Shown: positions 23,338 to 35,448 of the stretch, piece after piece | Numbering within the stretch: the stretch's first letter is position 1 | Layout: every line of letters begins with the position of its first letter | Assembly (NCBI GenBank): GCA_947561395.2 | Contig: OX387188.1 | Location: forward strand, 8,850,150 to 8,914,149 | Direction of reading: 5' to 3' | DNA length: 64,000 nucleotides | Origin: Buxus sempervirens | Taxonomy: Eukaryota; Streptophyta; Magnoliopsida; Buxales; Buxaceae | Position numbers and translations under genes: made by a program | The notes under the pieces: model-generated | Told to the model about the DNA's origin: nothing | The model's database searches: none | The model's input: the letters and a program-made list of their open reading frames with translations, nothing else

Positions 23338-25645
23338 TGTAGACACCCCAAATTGCACAAACAATTATAAAAAATCATTATCTCCTTGAAAGCCAGCACA
23401 GAAATTGAAGAAAATGAACTTTTACCTGTATCCGGTAACTCAGGCCGGATACAAGTACTCCTCTGCGTATCCGGTGGAACATACCGGATACAAGTGAGCC
23501 TTAGTGTATCCGGTATCATATACTGGATAGCTTAAGGCCCTTGTGTATCCGGTCTGATATACCGGATACATAAGTTTTGCCCAAAATTAGGGTTTTCCGA
23601 GAGCTTTTCATTTTTACCATCATATCCCTCATTAAATGAGGGGAAATCTCAGAAATAGCCTTAGGGTTAAGGTTGGTGGGCTATAGACATTATGTTGTGT
23701 CTACCATTCTCACCAACCCTAACCTTAGCCTTTGCCTATAAATAGGAGGCTCCTCCTTAAGCAAATGGCAACCAACTCTTGTTTTGAATTCTCGCAAAGA
23801 AGAACTCCAAGAGAAGAAGGAAATCGCTGCAGGAGTGCTTCCAGAATCCAGGTAAGCCTCAAACTTTTCTTTTATTTTCTGTCTTTACATTCTTAGATCT
23901 AAATCTCTTCTTCTACCTTTCTGTAGAGTAAAGCCTTCTTTGTGTGTGAAAATCCTTCCCCGGCTCAAAGTATCTCGAGACTCCCCCTAGCCGTAAAACG
24001 TGGAGGCGGGATCTAGGAGAAACGAGACTGGGGATTGACCCTAGTGCTAGAACCTATGTAGCATAAGGCCTTTTGATTGATTGTAAACCGTTTCATATTC
24101 AAAGTACCCTTGATTATCTTGAAGAACCGTGTTTAACGGGGAGAGAGAACAGAGGGAAACGATAATGGAACGGAACCCTAGGCTGTTTAGAACCTTATTT
24201 TGATGCATGCTATGTTGTTCTATGGATCTTATATGGTTTCTCACATTTGCACATACATAGCACCATTTTGACGGGATAGGCTCATATTTGGGGTTTATTA
24301 CATTCATTGTGATAAATCTCGAATAAATGGCCTCAATCAATTCTGGAGTATTTTCAAGTGATTTTTTAAGGTTTTGGATTCATCTCACACGAATCTCACA
24401 CACTTTATCACAGTTTTAAGTTGGTTTTACTCAAAAAGGGCCTAACTGGATAACAACTGTACCCTTACTTCGGATGCTCATAACTTCATCGTCCGGATGA
24501 ATTTTGGAGCGATTCCAGAACCATGGGAAAGGTGAGGCTGTCTAGTTTATGTCCACCAAATTTCATAAATTTCTATCAAACGGATTTTTGACACCTCTCT
24601 GTCGAAGTTGATTGGACAGTTCAGGTTCAAATACAGAACTTGTCACTTCGGCGGAGCGCCATGTGTTTGTTTTAAGTCCGATTCGAGTGATTTCTGTTTC
24701 TGGGCACTCCTTTATGAGTCTATTTTCAAATCCAGTTGGTTTCATAATTTTTTGACTCCATTTGAATTATTGGTAGCCGATTTACTCAGAACTGCTCAAT
24801 GGCATTTTTCTGGGTAAATCTGTGATCTTTGGGGCCTGTTCGGGAGACCACCCAAGGCACATCCGAAGGGATTTTTGTATGAGGTTTGTTTCTTTTGAAA
24901 GATGGCCATACAGACTTCAATCACACCAAATTTCATGGATTTTTATGAAGAGGATTTTTCTGTGTGATTTTCCAAAGTTGCCCACTCATTACTTTTTAAT
25001 ATCCCCAGCAGCAACTTTCAAGGAGCATAACTCCTAGGATTTTTATCAGAATGGATTGAAATTTTGCATAGAACTCTTATTTACCCTAATCTTTCAAATG
25101 GATTTGGTTTGGTTCAATTTAAAATTGGATTTGAATGATTTCAAGGCAAATGGCATACTTTTTACCGAATTTTCCGGATTTGATTCAACTTGGTTTTTGA
25201 GCAACTTGTGCTTTGATTTCCATCTTTCGAGATATTCCAGAAATGATAGTGACATAAGAGAGGATCTAGAATCCATTTAGATCTTCATGTGAAAATATCA
25301 TACATTGGTCCTTTTTCAAGGTTTTCTATGATTTTAGCAAGCTTTCTTATTTTTGCATGAACATACACTTGGCTACCACTTCGTGTGGATGAATGGGGGT
25401 GCCTAACACCTTCCCCCGTTCATAATCTAATCCCCTTATCCATCTCTGGATTTGATTTTCAAGTAGGGTTATTTTTACCCTAGAATTTGCCTTTTATCAC
25501 TTTTTTGCTATTTTTGCTTATTTTTGATCCTTTGGTGTCCATTCTCACCCCAAAATTCTGAATGGTGGCGACTCTCCAACTTTTATTTCGAGCCCCGTGT
25601 GTTGACGGAGGGATGATCATTCCGGTGATTTTTCCATGTCTCACA
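23338..25645 (+). mobile_element. 3' LTR of Tat element A
   Basis: TGTAGACACCCCAAATTGC to CCATGTCTCACA, 2308 bases. The end matches LTR C. A TATA box CTATAAATAGG is at about 23736-23746, a perfect splice donor CCAG|GTAAG at 23852, and a poly(A)-like GTAAAG region near 23927. Upstream of the TATA box are four hairpins built on GTATCCGGT (23427-23570). Confidence 0.85.
23427..23570 (+). repeat. Four GTATCCGGT hairpins in LTR A
   Basis: Four tandem imperfect palindromes with GTATCCGGT on the left and ACCGGATAC (or one-base variants) on the right, spaced 30-40 bases apart. They end about 165 bases before the TATA box. Confidence 0.85.
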
Positions 25646-28600
25646 GGTCTAGGTCCCATGTTGGGTTTCCGAATGACCCGGAGACCTTATTGGTTCACTT
25701 GGTTCGGTTTGAAAAGGTCACCCACATCCAGCAAAATCATAGAAATCACAAAAATCATAGAATATGCAAAAATGGCATTTTTTCAGGGGAGACCGGCTCA
25801 CTTAACAATCTTTGATTGGGTTGGAACGGATGGCTCATATTTTGGGTCCAAGGGGAGGGACCTGGGGCCCATGTGGTGAGGTCCCTCCCCGCGTTAAGGA
25901 ACGGGTTGGACGCGTGGTGTACAACGGGGTTGGGGGGTGCGGGGGGCGAAGCCCCCCGCGGCATGGTAAAGGGTATTCCTAATCGGGTCTTGAGCTAAGA
26001 GGTTGAAGCCTCAAAGCAGCAAAAATGGAGCTGGGTTGGTCAGCCGCAAGCAATTCGGCATTTAAGTGGGTGCGCTGACCTCAGGCGCTCAGTGCGAGTT
26101 CGACGGAACCAAAAACAACAAAAAAAAAAACGCCCGGCACGAGCTCGGTGCGAGCTCGACGGACTCAAAATCGCCTAGCGCGAGCTCAGCGCACACCCTT
26201 GACGAAACACGAACCTCTGTTTTTTTTGAAAGTCAGAGACTGGCTTGATTTACAGTCTTTGTAACACCTTCCCGGTGCTCCTTAGACTCCCAAAAGACGT
26301 CTAAACTCAATTCGAAGTTAATCTAACCCCACTAAAGGTGTGTGTGCTCGCTTGCAACAAGGAATCGAGAAGAAACATGCAGGGTAAACCAATAGCCGTA
26401 ACACATGAAAATATCATCTACGAGTCCTAGCGAAACCTGGACCCAAGATCCCTACTTAAACTCATGAAGACTCAGAGAAGGGGAAGAGAAGGGGGGCTTA
26501 CAGGGGTACAATGGATGAATTAACATGAGGGAACAGGCTCCCTTTTAAAGCAACGAAAACAGGCACAACCATAGCCTTAAGCATGCCCGAACAGTGTGTG
26601 GGGGGACTTTCTCTCAACCTACCTTAAGCTCATGGTAGGTTTCTCCCTCACTTAGAGACCCTCCATACGGCAAAGTGAAGCAAATGCATGTTAAACTACC
26701 ATGGGAACGGACTTGTGCCCAAGGACGAAGATAAGCTTAGAAAACTCATTAGAAACTTCTCATTTCAACATATGTATATTAAAACATGGTAGGGAATGAT
26801 ACCTGGGGGTCCTAAGACCGGCTTGAGGTGTGTTGGCTTCTCCTTGCAATGAAGCAAGAGCTGGAGCACCTTCCTTCTTGCTCCAACAGCAGCTGGCCTT
26901 CGTCTTGCTCGTGAGGAAAGGTAGAAGAAGATGAGAAAGAGGGTTTCAATGATCTTGGGGTCACGCTTGAGGGTTTTGGGGGGCAAAAGGAGCCAGAGCC
27001 AAAGTTTCCTCTCACGATCGGTTGGGGAGAAGAGGGGGGAAAACCACAAGCCAGAGCCAACCGAGAAAGAGCCAACAACGGGAGAGAGCCCACCTGAAAA
27101 AAAAAACCGAACCCTTCGGCAAGAGGGGGGTTGTGGTATTTATAGAGGAAAAATGGGGTATCCGCCAGGTTGGTGCGAGCTGGCGCCGTGTAGCTAGAGC
27201 TTGGCGCGAGTGACATAATGATTAGAAAATTTTATTCGGCCGCTGATTTGTCTGAAAAATCTGGTATTTACAGATATAGTCCCTGTGATATTTTGAGAAA
27301 ATATCATTTTATTTAGATATTTTCAGACATTTTCAGATTGGTCCCTGGGATCGTTTGAATGTTTTGATATTTACGGATTTGATCCCCGAGATATTTTCCT
27401 GCGCCACCTGCCACGTGTGCAGCTCTCTGCCACCTGCACGTGTGCAGCTCTCTGCCACGTTGCAGTTTGCTGGTTTTGCCGCTCGGAAACTTTGACAGCT
27501 CATATCTTCCCCATCCGGATTCCGATATGGGCAAACTCAGTTGTGTTAGAACCGTATCGGAGTCCTATATCCACTGGGATAGGATTAAGCAACTGATTCG
27601 GGGTTTAACAGAAAGTCAACTTTCGGCTCCCCTTCAAGTTTGACCGGCCTGCAGAACCTTTATCCGGATTTCGATTCCAGCAAACTCAGTTGCGTTGGAA
27701 CCGTGTCGGGATTCTCTATCCATTGAGATAAAGCAAGATAGCCAATTATCACTTGATCAAAAAGTCAATTTTCGTCCCCTCAGGGTTTGACTTTTCTGCC
27801 AGGGTTTTCATTTTCAGCACTTCCAGGGGTGCAAAAATAAGGTGCTTACAGTAAGATCAGAAACTTAAATGAATATATATGAGAAGAATTAAATCATAGA
27901 AAGAGGAATATATTTCTAAAAGTATTGGTAACCGTAGGATAGCACCAGTACCCTAATCTATTTGGATAATATATGGGAAACTGAGGATCTTGTTTAAATA
28001 CTTCCAGATAAACATTTAGAGATTCAAGTAAGGGCTATTAGGGAGAAGGGAGGACACGTGATAAATGTAAATGGTGGTTATATGTCGGAACACCAAATTT
28101 GAGGAAGGAAGAGTTCAATGCTGAAACTAGTAACTATAAGAGGGGTGTTTGTCCTTGTAATAATCCAGATTTCATGGAGGGTACTTAATTACTATTTCTG
28201 GTCCACTGGAGTGGTGACCTCCTTAGCTGAGATAGGGATGAGTTAGAAATTTTGCACAACCAAGATAGAACAAGGAACAACATAAAGAGCAGAAGTAAAG
28301 ATAATAAGTAAATTTTCTGCATGCCAAGTGATACAATAATATCTGGTTTTCCATTGGTTTACTATCAAAATACTGATTTGTTCAACTCTTCACTATCTAG
28401 ATTTGATAATACTAGTTTGAGTAAAATTTAGTAAACTGTATATTATGAGCAGAATATTAAAGTAAGTATTTCCTTGGACTTTTGCTTGATATGTTGTTAA
28501 GTTTTTCAGTTGGATTGAAGTTACATTGAGTCTCCATGAGGGAGTATACTGGTCCGGGTGACCCATGATGAACAACCACCTGATTTGAGTTATATTGTGT

Positions 28601-28766
28601 TCTACTTTGGTTTTTTGCTATTTCATCGTTTATGTTGAAATTGTGGCATTTGTGATTACTATTGGTTTAGCTTGTCCTGGATCCATGTCTAAGCTTAGTA
28701 ATGAAATGTTTTTTGTTTTATTGGGATAATGGCATGGCCTTGTGTGTTGCCACGACCAGTGTAAAG

Positions 28767-28889
28767 CAGCCAGATACCCTGAGTAGGCCTGGTTGTCAAT
28801 GCCGATACCCGGAGTAGGCCGGCATTGGATGACGATACCCTGAGTAGGCCGTCATTTCAGAGTTCTGATATCCTGAGTAGGCCGGAACT
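28767..28889 (+). repeat. Four hairpins with constant loop in LTR H
   Basis: Units share a 15-base loop ATACCCTGAGTAGGC (one-base variants). The arms differ: CAGCCAG/CTGGTTG (28767-28795), CAATGCCG/CGGCATTG (28797-28827, perfect), GATGACG/CGTCATT (28828-28856), AGTTCTG/CGGAACT (28861-28889). Each of the three imperfect pairs has one G-T pair on the + strand. Confidence 0.85.
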
Positions 28890-31800
28890 GTGTACATGGA
28901 GGTGTAGATGTTGCCTTGGCATGTTGATTAACCAATTTAAGCAAGATTCATAACATTGACCATATTCTAATTGTTGTTGTTACTGATGAGCACTATTTAT
29001 CTGTATTATAGGGATTAAATGATTTCAGATTGATATTGATTTCTTTGGATTATTTGAGACCGTTATTAATCGTGGCATATTTAGTTCTGATATTATTTGC
29101 TACATGCACGTGCTACACGTTGAGATATTCGTATCTCACTCTTTTGTTTTTGGTTTTGTTTTCAGATACTCGTGGTGAGGCGGCGACTGGGGTAGATTCT
29201 TTTGGCTTATATAGGGAGGAGGATTATTTCTACATTCCATAGACGAGTAGGTTTACTCTTTGATTGTCGTATTGGTTGGATTGATTTGGGAAATGTAATA
29301 ATTGATACCAGGATTTTGGTTGATGACACTTAAACAAATATTTTACCATGTTTGCTTTTAGATAGTTGTTGCACTCTGATTTGAAATACTTATATGGTTA
29401 AACCAGTGATCATATTAGTCGGGGCCCACACCTAACACCCGTGAGACGTGTTATATCTTTATTGAACAACACGGACCCGGGGCGTTACACAAGTACAACC
29501 CAAATACAATACTAATCCAGTACCAATCTCATGTCAAACTTGATGAGGGAACCCCACCGGGTCTATGTACCTCATCCCAATATCATATCCGATGAGGGAG
29601 CCACACTGGGCCTGTGTTACCTCATCCCAACAAGATTGCTACTTATAGAAATTTGACTTAAGTGTTAACTTGACAAGCCAATACCATAACACTTACCAGC
29701 CTACGAATGGATCCATACCCTGTCTATGCCTACTAGACCACAATAGACCAAAAACACTAAGAAAACATAACAAGGACAGGAAAATAATTGATTATTGTTT
29801 CCTAATTCGTCATATGACAACTAGTGGAATCCCACATCCACAGTAATAAGTGAGTCACAAGCATATATCATAGGCCTTAGCCTAACAATTTTAACATCAT
29901 GCCAATCACATGGCCAACAACATAAGTATATCCATATCCATCACAAAAGAACCATTTCCATAATTGAATGTTCATATTATATGGTAGAAACCAAAGCATT
30001 TATTATTATTATGTGTTTAAGAATTTCTTTGAAATCAAATACAATCATTTAGTTAGGTTATAAATTCTTTGGAAAGTAAAAACAATTGGCTATGTAAAAT
30101 CTTTTTTTAAAAACATAAATCTAGGTAAGGGTTTAAAAGAGTCCATCATCTCAAAATACCAATTTTATGTGTAATGTAGAAATCTAAGTTTATTTCATAG
30201 ACAATTTATCAAGTATGATAATTTTTAAAATGAACTTGATCTACTTATTTTAGTCTTATTGTAAAATTTAAGAATTTTTCACTAACTATTAATTCCATAC
30301 TCAATTCTTGACTAAAATTTAAATATTTACAAAGAATGAACTAATTTACATTAATGTATGAAATTTTACACTAAAAATTAATTATTTTATAAACTAAAAA
30401 TTAATTTTTTTTAATTTTACACTAAAAATTAATTCCATACGTCTTCTTTTTTGATTTTTCATGTTCTATTCTTGGTTCCAAATGACTTGAAACCAATTCC
30501 ATTCATCTCTAAACATCTTAAACTAACTTTTAAAACATCAAATTGAAATTTAACACATTGTTTTGATTTCTTCGCAAGCATTCGAATTATTTACGGGTTT
30601 GAATAATGTATCAGAACCGTTTTTAGAGTTAAAATTTATTCTTTTACATCTCAAACTTCAAACTCTCATGCTAAACCAAATTAATAGATTTTAGATAATG
30701 CTCTTAATAGAATTCAAATTACTTGAAACGCTAAATTAAAACATGTTAAAACACTTCATGTTCAGATAAATCAAATCTGTAGGAGATTAACAATCATAAA
30801 CATGGTTGAACAGTACCATGCTTGAAAAATGCTTTAAATAACTCTCAACCCAACATGAATGTCTTTGAAAACTAGCTTCTCATATGCTAAATGAACCCAC
30901 GCAACCAAAATAGGAATCAGAAATTCGAACATAATGGGAAATTTAGCCAAAACACTAAATCTTCACAAAACCCAAGTATTTTTGATAAAACTCTTTACCA
31001 AGGTTACTACCTACCTGAATCACTTCGTTTAAAACTCAATCAGCAAGAAACCTCTTTGGCTCAGCTGAATTTTGGCTTGAAGATCACTTGACAACTTCAG
31101 CCTCCACCAATTTCAACATCCCAACTCGCCAAGCCATGCCCTTTTGCCTCTCCTAAGCATGAACTACAAAAGCCCTCACTTTAGGCTTCAATTGCCCTTC
31201 AATTTCTTCCCCTTTCACCTTGATTCGCTTCAACCATGAACAATGAAACCCTCTCTTCTCATACGTATTGAGCAAAAATGAAGAAGAAAGCTAAGGGTTC
31301 CATATATATATATAATGAACCATAAACCTTTGGGTTATTATTACTACCAACACTTAACCCACTTTATGAACCTTAATTAAAACCTCATTAAACCTCTTAT
31401 TAGCCCTCTAAAATTTCATCATTAATAGTATATCCTTTCCCAATTAAAAAGTGCAAGTGTTATACACTTAAACTACAAAATGAAACCCGATTCATAGGCA
31501 TGCTTTAACTGAACCATAAGAAGTCTAATTCACTAATCACCTCCAACCTTCTAAACCAACACCACTTAATCCATAATTAACTCCTTAAACCCAATTTTTA
31601 TCATTGCATAAAGCCCTAAACAGTACTTCTACAATTTTAATACAATCAACCCATAATGTTGTAACAAAACCCACTTTTAATTAAACTGGTTCAGAAAAAG
31701 TTATAATTGAACCATAATAAACCATGATCATTTCTGATGAGCTCACCTCATCAAATCTGGTTTATTTTTTTATTTTTTACAATTATCACTCCATTAATTC

Positions 31801-31965
31801 CAAATACACAAAATTTCCTACCATACAACAATAACATAAAGAAAGACTATTGCCTTACCACTACACCAGCTAAGTTGTTCTCTGCCATTTACTAGAATTC
31901 CTCTCCTACATATCAGAGGTCAACAGTTAGTGAATCCATTATGAGAAACAGGATTTCACAAAAAT

Positions 31966-32349
31966 ACTCCTACTTTAAGAAAATAAAAGATTCCTACATC
32001 AATATCCTTATTTTCAATCCTAAAATCATTGACACTTCAAGCCCACTAACACTCTCTCTCAATGGCGTCCTCTCCAATAAAACCTGAAAAATAAAACATT
32101 TGTAAACAAGGAATGGGATATAAAATCTCAACAATTTGAAACATGCATGCTAAAAACCACAATAATAACTTTTTTTCAAAACCATAAGTATGAGCTTCCA
32201 AAAAACACTTTAGAAAAACAAATCAAGTCAGACATAATATCACTAAGCACAAGAGAATAAATCATATGGAGTTTTCTAGCAATAATATCACAACAAGAAT
32301 ATCAACCAATTTATACTTTACTAGTGCCATTACTTGGCTGAGATGCAGA
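31966..32349 (+). mobile_element. LTR F, second piece
   Basis: Follows the right TSD of G. It contains ATAAAATCTCAACAA with nearby CATGCATGC, the equivalent of the CTCAGCAAGTAGCATGC block in the other plus-orientation LTRs. It is interrupted by Tat element B at 32350. The rest of F is not recognised. Confidence 0.55.
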
Positions 32350-34490
32350 TGTAGACACCCTAAAATTGCACGATTTTTGATAAACCTTGAAGGAGAGAAA
32401 AATTTTATTGGAATTTTCAATTCTTAGCATTGGGTTTGACATCCTTAGCCCATTTGAATCTAAAACCATAAAGGAAAAGGCCCAAATTCAATCTTTTGCG
32501 CAAAGTCAAACTTTTTCCGGTTGAATTTTGTTGGCTTTTGACCCCCAAAAATGATATATTTTTTAAGGCAAGATTTCAAGATAATTTTTCCTGGTAATTA
32601 GGTTTTTAGCAATGTTATTGCATAAATGAATTTTTTGAGCCTTTAAATCTTGACAAATACCTTGTATTAACAAGTTGAATCTTTTTAACGGACCTGAAAA
32701 ACCGGAATTTAGCCTTGAACTGGAAAGTTGACTTTTTATTCACTTGGAATTTGGGTCTGGAACTATTTTTAATGGATTCAAAGGGAGAGGGGGGGGGGGG
32801 GGTGTTTGCTTATTTACATATAATATCTTAAGTAAATGGAAATTAAAAAATACGAGGACATTTACTTAAATGATATTACATGTAAATAAGTATTGCCTGT
32901 GCAGGTAAGGGTCAATGCCATGCAGAAACTGTGCAGAGAGTCATTTTTGCCTTGAACCGAAATTAAAGTTCTGATAAAAGCATTTTTCTTTGTATCTGAA
33001 ATATTATTTCGGATACAAAGATTTTTGTTTGTATCCGACCTGAGTTGTCGGATACAAGTGTTTTGTTCAAAATTGGAATATCCTGCGAGTTGTCACTTAT
33101 TTACTTCTATACCTCTATTTGGGAGGTGGGAATTCCCCAAAGTAGCCTCCGAGATTAACCATATTCTTCCAAGTCCATGCATTAGGGTTAAGTTGGAGGG
33201 TTCTAGACATATTTTTGTGTCTACCATTAGGGCTCCCTTTGCCCTAGCTTTTGCCTATAGATAGGAGGCCTCTCCTCAAGCAAATGGCCAGAAAGTTGGA
33301 GATTGAAGAGCTCCAAGTGAAGAAGGGAACCCCTACCTCTCTGCTTTCAGAACTCCAGGTAAGCCTTCAACCCTTTTCTTTTCTAGTTTTAATTTCTAGG
33401 ATTATTCTGTCTTCTACTTTCTTATGTAGAATAAAGCCTATGTGTGTGTTTGTTACCCAAACTTACTTCCAAGTACCTCAAGACTACTCTCTAGCCGTAA
33501 AATGTAAAGAAAGAGCTAGGGGAAAGGGAGACAGGTGGATCCGTAGGGCAGACCCCCATATGTGATAATCTTAGAAATGTATAGTTTTAATGTTTTGTTT
33601 AGGTTGTGTGATGATTTATTAATGAAATATGGAGGAATACTATAGATCTACGCTGTTCACAACACTAGATCTCATTTTTCTCATATATTTCGATTTTTCA
33701 CCTTGTTTTCTCCCTTTTTATGTTTTTTTGATGTTTTTTAGTCATTTGGGCTAAGATCTTGGATCCACCATTATCCATATGGTAGATCTGGGACCAGAAG
33801 CCCTCCAGTAATCTCTAGGGTTTCATGAGGTGGTTTTTGAGTCATTGTTGGTTTTTGAGAGAAGACCCTACGGTCTAAGCTCTCCCTTTTTGATGTTTTT
33901 CATCAACGTGGGTGTATTTGGTTTAGGTTTTTTATTTAATGAGAAGTATGGGCTAGATCTATGTCTTGGATTGTTCAGATTTAGTTCTGCAATACTTTGT
34001 AAAAATAATATTTTTTATTTATTTATTCCTAGATTTCAAGGATTTAATGAAAAGCCCGATTTTTGAAGTTTTTATTTTAGATTTGTTTTCTTTTGATTTC
34101 AGTCAATCATGAAGCCCAAGAAATGGCTTTTGTTTTCATAAAGAAGGATCTAGAATTAATCGGATCATTCACATGGAAATAAGCCATACATTCTTTTTCC
34201 CTTTTACTTTTATTTTGATTTTCATTAGCAAGCATTTTTATAGCATGAACAACACTTGGCAACCACTTTGTGTGGATGAATAGGGGTGTCTAACACCTTC
34301 CCCTATTTATAATCTAATCCCCTTACCCATCTCTGGATTTTTATTTTAAAATAGAGTTATTTTTACTCTAGTTTTGACTTTTTGCTTTATTTGATGATTT
34401 TGGTGTCCATTCACACCTTAAAAATTTTATGGTGGCGACTCCTCCCTTTTTATGGATCCCGTATGATGATAGGAAGTCACTAGATTGATT
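32350..34490 (+). mobile_element. 5' LTR of Tat element B, 3' end deleted
   Basis: Starts TGTAGACACCCTAAAATTGC. It has a TATA-like TATAGATAGG (33256-33265), splice donor CCAG|GTAAG at 33359, poly(A) signal AATAAAG at about 33431, and the CTCTAGCCGTAAAA block shared with A, C and J. Two GTATCCG hairpins lie at 32988-33057, and a G run plus a separate inverted repeat at 32789-32890. Compared with C, the last LTR bases and the start of the primer-binding site are missing: sequence jumps to GCTAGGGACTAGTGG. B therefore lacks a usable primer site. Confidence 0.8.
32988..33057 (+). repeat. Two GTATCCG hairpins in LTR B
   Basis: First: 15-base arms (32988-33002 and 33006-33020) with one G-T pair. 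Second: TTGTATCCGAC/GTCGGATACAA, 11 perfect pairs, loop CTGAGTT (33029-33057). They lie about 200 bases before the TATA-like site. Confidence 0.88.
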
Positions 34491-35448
34491 TTTCTGCTAG
34501 GGACTAGTGGATTTAAGCCATGGCTTAAGTGTTGCTCATGTTTTTCTTTATTTTTGTGTGCTTGCTGTTTTGTTTATTTGTATAGGGCATGTTGGAAGTG
34601 TTTTAAATCTAATTTATATGAAGAGGCATTTTGAGAACATGGTATGAAGATGTGTATATGTTTAGGGATGTTTAGTACCATGCTTAGGATTTTTGCATTA
34701 TCAAATCATGCTATGTTAATTCAGATTTTGAATGCCATATTTTGATAACATGTGCAATCCAGATTTTTAAGGATGAATTCAGACTAGGATAGCATTGTCA
34801 ATTCATATTTTTAATGTGTACATGTTTTGATACCAATTTTGCATGATAAATCTGATTTATATGAAGAGGCATTTTGTGAACATGGTATGAAAATGTGTAT
34901 ATGTTTGGGGATGTTTAATATCATGTTTAAGAACTTTGCATTATCAAATCATGCTATGTTAATTCAGATTTTGAATGCTATATTTTGATAACCTGTTCAC
35001 TTTAGATTTTTAATGTCCAATGCAGATCTTTAACATGTTTAATTCAGGTTTTCATAACATGTTCAACTCAGATTGTAATGCCATGTTTTGATAATATGTT
35101 CTAGGCAAATTTTGATAACATGTTTAATTCAGATTTTTAAATGTGTGCATGTTGAGATATCATGAAACTTTGCATTTCCATGATTACATATTCAATTCAG
35201 ATTTTCCAATATCATGCTTTAATCATGAATATGATGAATATCAGATTTGGATATTTGATGGATGTTTTGAGTATTTTAGCATGTTCAAGCATGATGGGTT
35301 ATTTATTTGTATAATAGGATAGTATGTACATATGCTTGTTTAATGTTTTTGTATGGTTGTATGAGCATGCTTAGGTTAGGTTATTGCCTTGTTTATTGGT
35401 GCATATTTCCAATGTGATATTTGTATTATACCTTGGTTTGAGCTTGTA
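34491..35448 (+). other. Leader of Tat element B, first part, with 243-base duplication
   Basis: Non-coding. A tandem duplication with 243-base spacing (about 34608 and 34851) repeats an AATTTATATGAAGAGGC block. It continues at 38719 beyond a solo LTR and is collinear with the leader of C (about 49785-50300). Confidence 0.75.

Larger units (their letters stand above)
22834..25645 (+). mobile_element. Tat element A, internally deleted
   Basis: A perfect TSD GGTCT (22829-22833 and 25646-25650) bounds it. It consists of 89 bases of a 5' LTR start (22834-22922, about 95 percent like LTR B), about 415 bases of internal 3' sequence with a direct repeat at 140-base spacing (about 22963 and 23103), a polypurine tract AAAGAGGGGCAG (about 23325-23336), and a full 3' LTR (23338-25645). 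All coding sequence is gone. Confidence 0.8.
21911..27850 (-). mobile_element. Tat-type LTR I, minus orientation, with A nested
   Basis: A perfect TSD GTAAG (21906-21910 and 27851-27855) bounds TGTGCGTACC to GGTGCTTACA. Read on the minus strand it starts TGTAAGCACCTTATTTTTGC, has a TATA box TATAAATA (27144-27137), and ends with the TGGCGACTCC block seen near the ends of LTRs A, B and C. A GC-rich word (GGTGCGAGCTGGCGCC, 27171-27212) sits 27-68 bases upstream of the TATA box and returns as GCGAGCTCGACGG at about 26060-26190. A second Tat-like start, TGTAGACACCCCAGTCC at 22072, suggests another insertion whose right end I could not find. Region 22072-22833 has no gene. Confidence 0.7.
20648..29489 (-). 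mobile_element. Solo LTR H, chromovirus-like, minus orientation, with I nested
   Basis: On the + strand it runs TGTAAAACCCCAG to GGGGCGTTACA, the reverse complement of the usual ends. Flanks are TAAGT (20643-20647) and CAAGT (29490-29494), a TSD with one transition. Its own sequence is 20648-21910 plus 27856-29489, about 2.9 kb. It contains a GGCGCTAACC word in both orientations (about 21675-21790) and four hairpins with a constant loop (28767-28889). Confidence 0.85.
19783..31960 (+). mobile_element. Solo LTR G with H, I and A nested inside
   Basis: TGTAGCACCCCGAAACC to GGATTTCACA, flanked by a perfect TSD AAAAT (19778-19782 and 31961-31965). Its own sequence is 19783-20647 plus 29495-31960, about 3.3 kb. 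It is the same family as the solo LTR at 35449 (start, size and internal motifs agree). The part after H has two paired blocks with GATGAGG/CCTCATC arms (about 29540-29630). No gene. Confidence 0.85.

Noticed and set aside
25935..25960. GGGGGGCGAAGCCCCCC hairpin as a terminator or organelle insert
   Set aside because: Single GC-rich palindrome within LTR I; no organelle-like flanks and no gene ending there.
26260..26282. TGTAACACCTTCCCGG as an LTR boundary
   Set aside because: The flank does not match 27851-27855, and read on the minus strand it is the internal GGGAAGGTGTTA block of Tat LTRs. The true TSD pair for I is GTAAG at 21906 and 27851.
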